Made by a program: the position numbers and the translations under genes. A stretch of 64,000 bases of DNA from Melampsora larici-populina 98AG31 (lineage: Eukaryota > Basidiomycota > Pucciniomycetes > Pucciniales > Melampsoraceae): the NCBI RefSeq assembly GCF_000204055.1, contig NW_006768779.1, positions 772,350-836,349 on the forward strand, written 5' to 3'. Of this stretch, positions 22,396 to 34,560 are shown in pieces (within the stretch, counting starts at the first letter, position 1; every line of letters starts with the position of its first letter). Below the pieces are notes generated by a model. That model had not been told where the DNA came from. It saw only the letters and a list, made by a program, of their open reading frames with translations, and did no database searches.

Positions 22396-25300
22396 ACAAG
22401 TTAAGTTTGGAACAATCAAATCAATGAATAGAAATTATTCCCGCATACCTAAGAAAACCATCATTTTGGGTTGCAATTCACCCATCTCATATAAAAAGCA
22501 AGCTCTTTGGTTGGCGGATTGTTTTGGGTGGATGGTGTGTGATTTCTTCCAACTGGGTGATAGGTGTGATTTCATATCCTTGGCAATGGTCTTAATCAAG
22601 ACCCATCTGCCTGACTGTTGATAGGTGGTGGCATGAACTGTGTTTCAGGGTTCTCTTTGATGGGTGTCATCATGATATCTCAATGTTTGTTGTTCAATTG
22701 GGTATTGCAGCCACTTTAAATATTTTTATGGATTGAAAATCACACAGTATGTTTGGTGGTACAAGGATTTCCATTGTGTGATTGTGCGCAGCCTGACTGA
22801 GGATCACAGCTAATGTTGGACCTCTAATTGAGTGAAGCCTTCTTGAACGTATGTGACAGCCAGTACCTTGATACTGGTATTCTACTTTCCAGGTTGTGCT
22901 GTTTGTACTTGTTTCATGTTTTGGATTGTAATCATGAAATGAGAGTCAGTCAAATTCTTTTTAAGGAAAACAAGGAGATAGAAAAACTGGCCTAAGATGA
23001 GAGAAAGAGTAACAAATACAGATAGGGAGATATGAGTGGTGGAACAAACGGACAAGGAGGAGGTGATTGTGACTGGGTGGATGGGGGAATTGCTGGCAGT
23101 GGGCTGGTAGAAGGGAAGAGTGTGGAGGATACATGGCCCTCATTCCTGGGATTTTGAGCATCTGTGTCAATGAGCTTTATTACAGTGCTGTATTGGCTAT
23201 ATTTGGGCACAAACTTTATGTGCAAGAAATAGAGATAAAATCAAACAGGACACAAATTTCCTGAAGACCTGTATATATAACTTTTTTCAAAGTTGAAATC
23301 TTTAGATTTACCCTCCAATCTTTTCTACTTGTAACTTTATTTCTCCAAGTACTGATCCTTCCCTTGCCTAGGACAGCTAGGTAAGGTGAGGTAATAGTTT
23401 GATGTTGGCTGAAAGTCCTTTCTGAAGGGTAAATGTTAGCAACAGGTTGGTCAGTGAGACACCTCTGGGCCAACACATCTTCACTACTATGGCACAGCCT
23501 GTGTAAAGTTATTCACTTGGGGCCTGAAAGTCTTGACAATCCAATGGTTGGAGTCTTGGAGATTTTTCTACACTAGAAATAGGGTTTTCCCATAATGTTC
23601 ACATCAGTTCTTTGTGCCCAGGACCAAGAGTGGCTTGAGGTGGGAAAGCTCATTTTTCAATCTTTACACATACACTGAATTCTATAGTGATGGTTCCATG
23701 AAGGATGGAAGTTCTACCACCTTTCAGATTATTAGATTTTGTCAATTTATGAACTTTAGGTCATTGATTCAATATTTTGAATTTGATAAATACCAATTCT
23801 CAAGGAGACACAATCCAGACTCTTGAACTTTGTAATCCTCTCTGTAAAAAAGTGGTGCCATCCTGTACCATCCTCTTTGATGAGACTGATTTTTTTGTGT
23901 CAAATATTTTTAGTGCAGGATTAATTTCAATCCATGAATGATGGTAAAGGCAGACATTGGGCTTTGATCTTCTCAATTTATGTTGCTCACAAACACTGTT
24001 ATGTTTCAGTGAACTCTATCATTTCTTAGGACAATAAATTCCATTACAATTTTTTTTATCTGTCAGTTGAATTATTTGACACAATTTTGAATAATTGTTC
24101 CTTCCCTCATCATCCTCTGAAAGAACATTCAAAATACAACAAAGACCAAATTTAGGTTATAGGTACTTATTTTGTTCAGTAGCATTCTGTGACAATGCAG
24201 TTGTTGTTGTGTTTTGTTCTTTCTATTCTTGTCTATGATTGATTATTGTATGTGGCATGTTTTGAACATCACCACCAAGTGACTTTAATGTAAACTCCAT
24301 TTAGCTCATATTACCACAGGCCCATCTGCTCATCGATGTTTTTCTCACTTATGAAACTTATTACTTGAAGGTATTTCTTTATTACTTTTTATTTCCATAT
24401 CATTATATATCCAACTACCTTTGTGTTGGTGTTTCTTCCCTATCTTTTGACTTTGTTGTGGTCAGTTTAGTATCAAGGTCTACATACCTTTGGTTAGGAG
24501 AAGAGTGCTCACATAGTGGACTTTGTTATGGGGTTGCAAATGTCTTCTTGGACATTTACAAGAACCTCTACTGGGGGTACACAAATCCAGCGCCTGAAGA
24601 TATCTAGGCAAAGGTAAATTGCTCATCTGAGGTTCACTGTCTGAATTAGCTATGTACCAATCCAATATTATTTGATGTACTCTTTAACACTCAAAACCTT
24701 GCCACCCTTTTCAAAATTCCCTTGCCCATATTTCACATAGCCTCATGAATTAGTTAATGAGTATCCAGTAAATATTCCTCTTGCGGAGCGCCATGTTGAA
24801 AAGTTTGTGATCAATCAAATGATTATGAAATTGTAATTCACACTAGACGTCTTCTATCTTATCCCTTTTGCTATCACCAAACTTTATCAGGCTATTCAAT
24901 GTGCACTACCATCTTATATTTACCATCTGGTTTCACCATAAGTTATCCACAAAGCTCATGGGAGCAAAACGTTGACCAACAAATTGAGGCAGCTTCTTCA
25001 TGTTCCTTGAGATGTTTGAAAAATCTTGCTAAACCACGAGATCGAGCTGAACTAGAGCGCTAAAATCTGGTCATACTGATTGACGATTTCAAGCTTTGAA
25101 TACATTTAACAGTTCAACTTCTGAGGAGTTATCGGATATGGAATATGAACACCACTTTCTTGACGGTGTTGATCGTGTTGATGGTGTTGATCAATGGATT
25201 GAAGTTACAACGCTGCAATTTACATGAAATTGGAATGATGTCATCATCTAGAACAGCACGGTCAATGACATTTACTATGACGTCAAGATTGAGTGAGTTT

Positions 25301-25438
25301 GATGAAAATGAATGATTTAAACTCCTCAATTGACCAAGTTTATTACCATTTCTGATTTCTCATTCAGATCACTTTACCATTTACCATCTCATACTATTCA
25401 CAAGAACAATCTTATATCAAACAACGGTAAACAGCACT

Positions 25439-26591
25439 ATGATTTCTATCATCAACTCATTGAAAGTCGTACCAAAACCTTACTTCGTTCCATTTGTTAA
25501 CCATCTATATCGCTTTAGCACAGTTTCAATCATGGACCCTGATCCCTACACTGAGAAGGCAGCTAAAGATGCTTCACCTGATGAAAAGGTTAAAGAAGGT
25601 CATTTATCTTTCTCTTTTAATTCTCAATCAAAACGGTTTTGAAGTCTCTTTATCATATCATGATTGAAAGCTGATAACTCTTGGGACTTATCTCCCCAAA
25701 CAACACAGTCGAAGCTATCGTGGACACAGTTCAAAGTATTCTATCACTCACTCTATATTGATAGCTATACCACTATTGAATCTTACACTTTTGATTCATC
25801 TTAGCTGCTATGTTCACGACCCGTCATTCGGATGGAACTTTAAACTCCCGTGCCATGCATCCATCTTCGAAAAGAGGTTTAGTATTCGAATTCATCGCTA
25901 ATAATCATTCTGGTTGGCTTTTATTTCATCTTATATAACTTTCAAGAGTATATATGCGATTAAAACCTTTTTGACATTTCGAATGATAACCTATCATTCG
26001 TAATCACAGGAAAGTTTGAAGAAATCAACCAAGATCACGCTTGTAATGTCTCATTTTACGATACCTCATCAACTGATTGGGTATCCGTAGCAGGTCAGTC
26101 ATAATCAAATACCAATAACTCATGTTCTATTATGCTCTTATCTGAACACAATGGTCATTAATGGTCGATCTTTCTCCATCATCATAGGTGAGGCCAAGGT
26201 CATTAATGATCATGAGGAGATCAAAAAGATTTGGAGTCCATCTGTCAAGGCGTGGTTTGGTGACTTGGGGGACGGTAAACATACTGGAAATTACGATGAT
26301 CCAAGAGTTTCAGCAATTCAAGTCATACCCACCGAAATTCGTTATGTGAGTGATGAAGATCCCCTAATCTAACCTGACTGTTCACTTACCCATCTTCTGT
26401 TTAACTTTCGTTTTGATTTGCGATCTTTACCTTTTCATCATCACCAGTGGCATGCAAAAAGTAAACTCTCACAAACTGTGGAGATTGCTAAGGCTCGCGT
26501 GACTGGAAATACTGCGGTGCCAGGTGTTCTCCGAGTGCTTAACTCATCCGAGCTTACGAAACTTAGAGAGCTATGCGGCAAAAACGTATAA
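25439..26591 (+). CDS. BLI-3-like / general stress protein 26-type flavin-binding split-barrel protein
   Basis: Six exons: 25439-25598, 25709-25735 (27 nt), 25805-25912, 26010-26093, 26188-26345, 26448-26591; 226 aa. Seen: TAMFTTRHSDGTLNSRAM, FEFIANNHSGKFEEI, VSFYDTSSTDWVSVAGEAKV and KAWFGDLGDGKHTGNYDDPRVSAIQV, which match the pyridoxamine-5'-phosphate-oxidase-like fold of fungal BLI-3 (blue-light-inducible) proteins. They bind a flavin; the substrate is not established. BLI-3 relatives normally start at the equivalent of MDPDPYTEKAAKDASPDEK, which is the second ATG here. The upstream 31 residues (MISIINSLKVVPKPYFVPFV...) lack acidic residues and resemble a mitochondrial presequence, so two forms from two starts are possible. 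Confidence 0.85.
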
Positions 26592-27398
26592 AGCTCTTTA
26601 GAAGCCTTTATTAAATAAATTTGAGTTGCATTGCAAGCTTTACTCATCTCTTTCACAACAAAATTATTGAACCTATCCTACAAAAAAAATCGTATCATTG
26701 TTTTTGTTCAATTTCAACATTATTCATGTATCCTTTTGCATTTTGAAGAGTTCAATATCATTTGCGCTGCATTCGATCCACGGTGTAATTTGCGATAAAT
26801 CCTAAAAAAAACATGAAGTGCTTGGTACTGAGCTGGGTTCGAGTACCGTGATCATGCTCCCTTACAAGGTAATCAAAAAGGCTCCCTGAAAAACGCTCTA
26901 CCCTCAGGTTATAGGATGTATATGTTGGCAGTAAGCCTCACAAGGAGCAAAAAGGAATCAATTGATAATCTTAATTTCAAATATCAAATTCGAAGTTAAG
27001 ATTTGTTGAATTGACAAGAAGCAAACAAACAGAAAGCATAGTAAGTAATCAATCTGGTATTTTAGATTTCTTACTTTAAGAGAAAAGTAATGTAAAGTTG
27101 ATTTTCCAAACGAAAAAGTAAAAGAAAAAAAACGTTACAATTGATAGGTTTAAGAAGATTGTGAAAGAAGAAAAAAGAAAATGGGGATTTGTTTACATCT
27201 CTTCGTTTCCTATTGACTTTACAATAAGATTGTATAATAAGAACAAATTTCAAAAACTGAAGATAAACCAAACATAAACTTTGATGACAATGAAAGAAAA
27301 AGACAAGTAGTATTCACAAAGCCTATGTTTCGAAAAAAGACTTTTTCAATTTTCATCAAATCTGTTTTTTGCTTCAGAGTTTGATAATTTGTTTGATT
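26592..27398. other. convergent intergenic region
   Basis: 3' flanks of the BLI-3-like and bZIP genes. It contains a small hairpin GGTACT...AGTACC near 26826-26849. The TTCGAGT word there is part of that hairpin and does not belong to a tRNA. Confidence 0.5.
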
Positions 27399-28647
27399 TC
27401 ATTTGGTTAGTTTAATCCTTTTTGCATTTGAAGTAGATTTCTTTGGATTAGATTTAATACTACGAGAAGAAGTTGAATTTGAGTTCAAAGATTCAGTTTC
27501 ATTGGTTGGTTCTGGCTGGTGGTTAGAAACCAAATTGGTTTCTAAATCTTTTGTAATCGATTGAACAGTGTTTGATTTATTGGCTGCTTGTTCTACAATT
27601 AAACCTCTTAACCCTATCAGTCGAAACAGAAAAAAGATGATGATGTGTTAGATCGATTTCAAAAGACTTTTTTTGGGGGGGATCCTTTCAAAGGTTGGGA
27701 TTCGATTCGAAAAAACCTTACATTTGTTTTCTTGTTTTAAACTTTCGACTTCTTTTTCTAATTCGTTTACTTTATCTTTCATTTCTTTAGCAGATCTTTC
27801 GATCTCTTGTTCTTTCAATTTCTTCTTCATTCTAAATCGAGCTATTTCAGGACCCCCCAAAAAATGAAAAGTCAAGAGATAAGTTTACCATCAAAAGAGA
27901 CTCATTTAAACTTATATATTCTTCGTTCTGTTTAGAAACGATGAGCGAAAAGAAAAAAGAGTAGAGAGAAGACAGACCAGAGGCAAGAGTGTTCCTTCTT
28001 CGCTTATCATCTTCAATTGCCACCTTATTCGCTTCATCATCATCTAACTCAGGTTTCTCAGTAGAAGGAGTCCCTTCTACATTCTTGTTTTGAAGGGTTT
28101 GACTTTCAGGACTTTGAGAAACCGAAAGATTAGAAGGAATAGGTAAGAGAGATTTAGGAGAGAATTGAACCGATAAATCTTGAGAAGAATCTAAAACTGG
28201 AGTAGTGATAGAAATAGAATCGGTAGGGATCGGATCGGGTATGATTGGAGCGGATAAGTTGGATACAAGATGGTTTGATGAACTTAGGTTGTGATGAGTA
28301 GGATCAGTTGGTTGAAAGAAATTAGGACTAGGAAAACTAAACAATTCATCAAACGTTTTCGAAGTCTCATTAAGAGGTTGATTTAAATCAGTGTTTAATC
28401 CATGATGATGATTCAATCCATGATGATGATGATGATGGTTGGGGAGATTCGTATCGGTTGTGGTGATAGGATCTAAATCAAAATTAAAATCGATATTCGT
28501 CCATGCTTCTAGTTGTCGATCAAGTTCGATAGAATGTAATGAAAGGTCTTGTGGAGATTGATTTGGATTTAAATTGTTTGAAAGTTCTCTTGATGATGGA
28601 TTGGGTGATAATAAATTTAAATGTAAAAATGGCCAATCGGTTGCCAT
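27399..28647 (-). CDS. bZIP transcription factor, GCN4/CYS3-like
   Basis: Three exons: 28647-27978, 27841-27722, 27613-27399; 334 aa. The basic region RRRNTLASARFRMKKK is assembled exactly across the first intron and followed by a leucine zipper (KVNELEKEVESLKQENKWLRGLI) that spans the second. This sequence type (NTxASARFRxKKK) is that of fungal CYS-3/MET28/ZIP1-like or GCN4-like regulators of sulphur or amino-acid metabolism. The N-terminal 220 residues are Ser/Pro/Asp-rich with a His run near residue 75, as in activation domains. The C-terminal tail is Ser/Lys-rich. A 4-codon upstream ORF (28865-28851) lies in the probable leader. Which regulon it controls cannot be read from the sequence. 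Confidence 0.85.
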
Positions 28648-28850
28648 TGTTTTTTTTTTCGTCCTTCAATATACGATTTTGATTTGGTTATGTAAACTCA
28701 AAATCTAACTTGGAGTTATGATCCAATGTATTTCTTTTGTGTTGATTGAGGTTTTTTGGAATTTTTTAGTGGAATCGTTAAAGGTTAGGATCGGAATGTT
28801 TTAGTTTAAGAAGTGAAGTGTTTGATTTAATTCAATTCAAATTTGTAAAA

Positions 28851-28865
28851 TCAATCGAAATCCAT
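28851..28865 (-). promoter_or_regulatory. short upstream ORF (MDFD-stop) before the bZIP gene
   Basis: ATG GAT TTC GAT TGA is the only ATG between a TATATATA box (28924-28935) and the main start at 28647. It lies about 60 nt downstream of that box, so it could be within the leader, but the transcription start is not known. Confidence 0.45.
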
Positions 28866-28894
28866 GAAACACTTTGGATAAGGCTCAAGACAGA

Positions 28895-28960
28895 GATAGA
28901 GAGAAAGAGAGAGAGAGAGAGTTCATATATATAGGGTACTTAAGCTTAAGTACCTACCTG
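28895..28960 (-). promoter_or_regulatory. bZIP promoter elements: TATA, GA run and palindrome
   Basis: A (GA)n run (about 28899-28921), a TATATATA stretch (about 28924-28935) and a perfect 20-bp palindrome GGTACTTAAGCTTAAGTACC lie next to each other about 250-300 bp upstream of the bZIP start. A palindrome here could be a dimer-binding site; no factor is known. Confidence 0.45.
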
Positions 28961-28965
28961 ACTTA

Positions 28966-31670
28966 ACTCATTTCAAGTGTTTCAACATCGAAGCAGTCTC
29001 GGGGATTTTTCCAAATTCTGTCCAAAGTTTCAAATCATAAACAAATTCGAAAGCTTCATTGATCTCTTTTACGCCGTCATTTTACATAAACGAACGCCAC
29101 TTTCACTTCACTTGGCGCTTTGATTGATCTCGATTAATTAAGAGATCACAAAAGAAAGGGGCATATTCCAAGTTTTTAAAAATCTCCAATTCTCTCATAT
29201 CTCCACAATCACCCGGAAAATGAAACAAGACATCTTGAAGTCAGATCTCATGATATGTACTTTCTAAATGATTGTTTCACATCTGGGTACTTTTTAAACA
29301 TTTCTCCACACTTATTCAGTTGGATTTGTAGGGGGATTCTGATGGTTTAGGATGGTTTACATAGATTTGAATGTTGATTGTTTGTGAGAGATCTTCAAGT
29401 AAGGTTTCATTCGATCTTTTCAACTGGGATTTCTTATCTATCCATTCATCTTTTTTTTTCAAAATTATAGTTTAAAGTTTCAAAGATGTGATTTGTTTTT
29501 ACAATCAAAATCACACATTTCTTGTAATATGTATCTGCCTTTATCTTACACAAAGTAAATTTATTGAATCTCATGATCAAAATCATTTCCAAATCACATC
29601 ATGGATATCCAAGTCTTGTTGAGTTCTTGAATTTTTGGTACCAGAGACCTAGAAAGTCTTGGGGTGGGTGTGATGCCAAAGGTGTACCAAAAAAACACAA
29701 AATGAGGGATAAGTGCACACTAGACTCAAGCTTTACCACTGTGGTATACATCTTTTTGAACATTCTTTTACTCTTCTAGTACTCCAACAGCCTCTGATCA
29801 TGTCAATGGAAAAGACCAAGACAAAAAACCAAGTGGATTTGACCAACATATTGGTAGGATTTCTGTTCTTGGTATATCTTGAAAAATGTGTTGTATTAAA
29901 TACAGACAAACCAGAAATTGTAACTTACTATGATCAGTATTGCCACTCCAATATGTATCACAAAAGCTTGTTTATCAGAAAATCAAGATTGAATTTGAAA
30001 GGAAAAAGATAATTGGTGAGCTTAGCTTACAATTTCTTTCTGGATCCAGGACCAAAGTGATGACAAAGTAGTTCAGAAAATCCTTACCCTGGGATTGATC
30101 CTGGTCACCATTGGCAGGCTTCAAGTTGGGTTAGGGTTAGGGTTAGGGATCCCAGCCCTTCAAAATGTATTTTTTGAAAAAAAAGGCCATGAGTGGGCTT
30201 CTCAGGGAGGGCTTCCTCAGTGCAGTTTAGGGCTTGTTTGGTCACAATCAACCTCACAGGTTACAAGTAGACAACAACTACCTTGCAAATTCTTCAAGAG
30301 CTGGTTGTGTGCAGTAGTACAGACTTGATGATCTTGAAAACCCAAAGATCATGGGTTTTGAGAATAACTTGCTTGACAACAAATGCAGAGTGGACTACCA
30401 AGACTCCATCAAATTTAATTTGATGGCAGTAGTCAGGGAAACATACCAGAATTTACAATTTACCTAAAAAGCCAACCTGACTGGCAGACCTGCAACAAAT
30501 TTGAGGTGTATGTTTCAAGTTTACTCTTTTTGAAAATATGTGTACCAAACCACTCAACACCCAGGTGCATGCTTCAAGCTGCTTCAAGGTGTACAGCTGA
30601 AAATTTGACTGTGTCAACCTGCAAACTGAACAGCTACCAAACAGACCTTTGAAGATTCAGTTTCCAAGCGTAATTGTGATGTAGGGACAGTGCATTCTAG
30701 GTGTCTTTTTTCAACTTAAACCTACCTGATGGCTATACACCCCTTTATGTCATATTTGACTCACTGCCACAACTTGCAACATGTTACAATTGCAACATAA
30801 AGTAATTTTCATGTGGGACAATTGATTATATTTAGAGCAACAAATGATTGAAAATGCATTACATCAGCATTCAATCAGCATCAAAGCAGCATTATTCAGC
30901 AGTAAAACATCATTGTTGATTATTTGATGCATTAATTTTAAACATTTTTTCCACAGGGAGAATACTTTATGCTGGTAGTGTTACTTAGGTTTAGTTTCAT
31001 TAAAGGAACCTCAAGAGGTTGTTAAAGAGTTTAAACAAGCCAACTTACAGCAACAAATCACTGAGTCCCAATTCCCTACACCTAGCTGGGGTCAAAAAAC
31101 TGATTGAACATCCCTTGAAGGAGTGTGGTGGTAGTTTCATAAAGTGATGATGCAATCCTAGCCACAATTCAAGACAACCTTACCACCTGGGCCTGTCCTT
31201 GTACCACCAACATAGATGCTTTACTTTACAGAATCCGAGGCGTCATTGGATTCAAATTCTCAGACAGACCTTGTCGAACTCCAAGGTTTCTCTCCGAGGT
31301 ATTTTTTGTGCCAAAGATTCCTTTGGATCAAAAACTTGAAGAAAAATGTGTTCAAGGATTCAAGTCCCAGGATACCTCAGATTTTTCAATCAAAGGCAAC
31401 CTACCAATCCCACACATGCAGTGACTTGCCAGTGACTTCAGTACTGCACTGCTACTTATCCTCATTGCTTTCCATACTTCCTTTTCATTGGGTGAGGAAG
31501 GACCAAAAGATGACCAATCACTCACTTCTAACGTCATGATACTAACAGAAAGACAAAAAGGGAACCAATTTGAAGAAGTACAATATGGGTAGTGTAATAT
31601 AGGTAGGACGCGACAAGGCCTGGAAAAGATACTGATTGATTAAGTGCGGTGCTTCGGAATCGCAGATAGT
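28966..31670. other. repeat-rich stretch, no supported gene
   Basis: Open frames (for example 29564-29779, 29713-30012, 30095-30328 and 31216-31539, all plus strand) show no family motif. Contains an interstitial telomere-like tract. Sequence character resembles the decayed repeats at 15-25 kb. Confidence 0.5.
30128..30148 (+). repeat. interstitial telomere-like repeat, GGG(TTAGGG)3
   Basis: Three perfect TTAGGG units preceded by GGG. TTAGGG is the telomere repeat of most filamentous fungi. It is far from any visible chromosome end and surrounded by decayed repeats. Confidence 0.9.
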
Positions 31671-32714
31671 TTACCACTCGAATTCGCTGAAAGATAATGA
31701 GATGTAAATATGGACCCTAGTAGATTGCAAAGTTGATCAAGGAAAGGGGCCTACCCATTACACTTGTGAAACACGTAATCCTTCCCCTGAACGGATACGA
31801 TGCCGTCTTTCAACGTAATTTTCCACTTGTTCTTAACGCGTTGAACCTTGGTGTATCACACCAGGAAGTATTCTCAGCCAAACTTTTCGGAGACAGAACG
31901 ATTGAGACTGCTCTTCTAGTGAGTGGCAAGAAGCCAAGTAAAGCGGCCTACTTTGTCATAGAGCGCAATCACAAGATCACCAGGATTATTGTTTCCGTTT
32001 GCACCACCGCCGTTTTCATTATCTTCTACATCCGCAGCATCTGCTTCATCTTCCGAATCGTCCAAGTCGGAATTGATTTCATCGGTATCATGATCGACTT
32101 TTTCAGATCGCTTGGATGGGGTGGTAGGAGCGGCTGGTTTGGATTCTGAAGTTGAAGCCTGTCTATCCTGCTCCGGATTTGGCATCAGCAACAACCAGGA
32201 CAACTCTGTCGCATCATTGATGTGCGCAACTAACAGGTTCGGCAGAATCTTCAGGCTTGGGTAGCGCCGGTCCTAAAGCTTCTTGAATGGGGCCTAGCCG
32301 AGGGTCCGCCGAGAAGTCGGTCACCCTTGTAGCGGCCAACTTGGTTTCCCAAGACTGCAAGAGCGAGAGCAAGATTGTAAGCAATGTGCTACACAGGTGA
32401 CGATCATCTTATGAGGCAATCTTAACTGCTTGCAATGCATCCAATACGGCTTGTTCGATTCCCATTTCATCGAAATCAGCTCGGCAATGTGTAACGACTT
32501 CATCGATGATGCTCCGGTAAGCTGGCGACTGTGAGCCATCGGAGGGAAACAATTAGCTGATGCTCAACGGGATAAGGCCGACTAAAGGTGATTCCTGCGC
32601 CACGAAATAGAGAACGCAGCGAAGAGCTTTAAAAATGAACCAATTCATCGGGGTCCAGGAGCCAAATGTGGACGGACAGATGGCTAGTCACGGCAAAGTA
32701 CCCAGTGAGGCCAT
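31671..32714 (-). CDS. TOA1: transcription factor IIA large (alpha/beta) subunit
   Basis: Six exons: 32714-32702 (13 nt, tentative), 32521-32427, 32354-32235, 32167-31952, 31846-31755, 31686-31671 (16 nt); 183 aa. The N-terminal helices YRSIIDEVVTHCRADFDEMG and SWETKLAATRVTDF, the acidic linker EINSDLDDSEDEAD, and the C-terminal beta-barrel part NNPGDLVIALYDK + VQRVKNKWKITLKDGIVSV + GKDYVFHKCNGEFEW are those of TFIIA alpha/beta. TFIIA stabilises TBP on TATA DNA. The linker is very short, making this one of the smaller family members. The first exon (MASL) is chosen because it supplies an ATG and the right phase; it is the least certain part. The gene lies alone among repeats. Confidence 0.88.
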
Positions 32715-33469
32715 GGCCGTCTCTATGGACAGTACGTCGAAACGAGAAGAAGAATGAGAACGAAAAAAGCTCGGCTTACAACGACTCTTCCACTCATCTC
32801 ACACTGTCGAAAAATTTGATGGCCTTAAATAAGCGCTCTACCACAGCTAACTGGACAAACGCAACGACGAACAGATGATTCGACAATCGTAAGATTCGGC
32901 ACAAGAGTTGAGCGATGGAAGATTTCGAACGTTCAAGTTCGCTAATGATCGAGAACGACGTTGGGTTGTAGAGCAAAGCCCGTGCAGGTAAAGACTTGAT
33001 TGCCTCTTGGTGCAACGAGAAACGCGAAATCAATTTGTGCGACTCTACTTACTCGAAGACGGGGTGGATTATGATCTCTCTCGAGGTGGATGATAGCCTT
33101 TACTCGTTAGGGAGCAATCGATGGATTTCAATTGCGGGATAGCGAAGGAATCGAGAAAGACGTGAATCGAACGTATCAATTTATAGTAAATGGGTGAGGG
33201 GTGGAAGTGCAAATGGTCCGCCACCCCAGGGGTACGCTCTATGTGTGAAAGGTTTGTGACAGCTTATGAGTGAAAGGCACTCTTGCCGATTATGTACCAG
33301 CACCGGGGCCGACCCTGAGCTCGCAAGGCCGGTTCAAAAGCGACCTTGCATCCAACCTCATCCAGCCCAAGCAGTCCCAAGCAACTTCAGTATCTCGGAC
33401 TCCACCTTCCGTCGTCAATTTTTTCATCGCCTTACATAGTCCAGCTGAAGGAGATCTTGAGCTTCTACG
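32715..33469. other. TFIIA upstream region
   Basis: Presumed promoter of the TFIIA gene plus sequence without a supported gene. A minus-strand open frame (32794-33033) and a plus-strand frame (33270-33590) show no motif; the latter overlaps the F-box relic in another frame. Confidence 0.4.
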
Positions 33470-34560
33470 CTTGATCAGTATGCAGGACCAAAAAGGAGCT
33501 ACAATCGACCGTGGCGAAACAAAAGAACATTGGAGACCGATGAAGACCTGCTTAATCGCCTACCTGATGAAGTCCTTCTTGAGATCATAGGATACCTTCT
33601 CGACGATCGGTATGGCAGGAGTAAATTGAAGAAAATTGACTCGGGAATATGACTCCAATCTGGACAGCACACAACTTTATGGATCTGTCAACATAAACCG
33701 GAATCACCTATCCTGACTAGCTTTCAATCCTTTTCTGTCGTCAATCGTAGGATCTATTCGAGGTGTCGACCTATCATTAGGAAGGCGAGTAGGATTTCTC
33801 TTCTTGATCTTACCCAGGCATGGATGTCGTGTTCAAGTACTGGAGGTGGAGAAAAGAAGTGAATGGCTCGAACCACCAGAGGACTCTCTTTCTATAGAGC
33901 AAGCTGTCAGAGACTAAAATCGACGCCACTACCCACTGCCCTCTTCTGCTGATGTAACCAAAATCAAAGTTACTACAGATGATGAACAGTGCTCATTCTG
34001 ACGGGCTAGCTGTCTGCTCTAAGGTTCTGGATTGCCTCAGGACGGATATCCCTAGGAAGCATAGCTTTGGAGGCGGAGGGGACATCACACTTCGCGAGTT
34101 ACATGCCATCCTCCCAAAAGCCTCTTCAAATTGGTTTCTCATTGTCATTAGCTTACCACTCTCTGTCTCTACCGCCCACCTGATCTACACAAACATGAAT
34201 CAATACAAATTGACCACTTTGGTGGCAACCTTGCAACAATATCTCCTGGTCTTGGAAGTCTTCAACATCTCACGTTCAGAGGTCAGCCAGACTCACCAAC
34301 GTATATAGAATGTATAGTTGAAGGCATCAAACATCTTCCGCCACTCAAGCTCAGCAATGTTAAACAATCAACTCTCAGATATTATGAGGGCACTACCTGT
34401 CCCTCCCATCTGAAAACCCTCAAACAGCTGGTTTTGAGTGAAGTGTTCTTAATGGACAATGACAAGGGCACTCAAGGTCCCCACATTCAGTCAATCTTGC
34501 AATCCTTGAGCGTGGCATGTTCTTTTTATCAGCTTTGCCTTCTTTCATCAGTCCTTGGGC
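33470..34560 (+). pseudogene. F-box/LRR-type protein relic
   Basis: At about 33548-33580 the plus strand reads LNRLPDEVLLEIIGYL, an F-box-like helix. Near 33725 it reads SFSVVNRRIYSRCRPII, as often follows the F-box in basidiomycete proteins. At 34215-34560, in other frames, are leucine-rich stretches (LGSLQHLTFRG, LPPLKLSNV, LKTLKQLVLSEVFL). Stops and frame changes separate the pieces and no start ATG is in frame. F-box/LRR proteins are SCF ubiquitin-ligase adaptors and form large families in rusts. Further same-strand pieces to about 35.3 kb may belong to it. Confidence 0.5.

Larger units (their letters stand above)
15361..25438. other. 10-kb repeat-rich, gene-poor region
   Basis: No host gene is supported. 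The first 700 bp are the phosducin-like promoter side. The rest contains a MITE (18442-18609), a repeat pair (18094-18276 and 20851-21026), a degenerate tandem repeat (21262-21620) and a dead DDE transposase (about 21850-22395). The other open frames are short and have no recognised motif. Base composition is more even than in the genic islands, as expected of old transposon sequence. Confidence 0.6.

Noticed and set aside
26820..26870. A GGGTTCGAGTACC word that looks like a tRNA T-arm
   Set aside because: No acceptor, D or anticodon stem can be folded around it on either strand; the word is half of a GGTACT...AGTACC hairpin.
31733..32149. 138-aa plus-strand open frame with a hydrophobic segment
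   Set aside because: It is the antisense shadow of TFIIA exons, whose minus-strand motifs are unmistakable.
32321..32539. 72-aa minus-strand frame MAHSRQLTG... as the TFIIA start
   Set aside because: It reads the first TFIIA helix in the wrong frame; the correct frame gives YRSIIDEVV.
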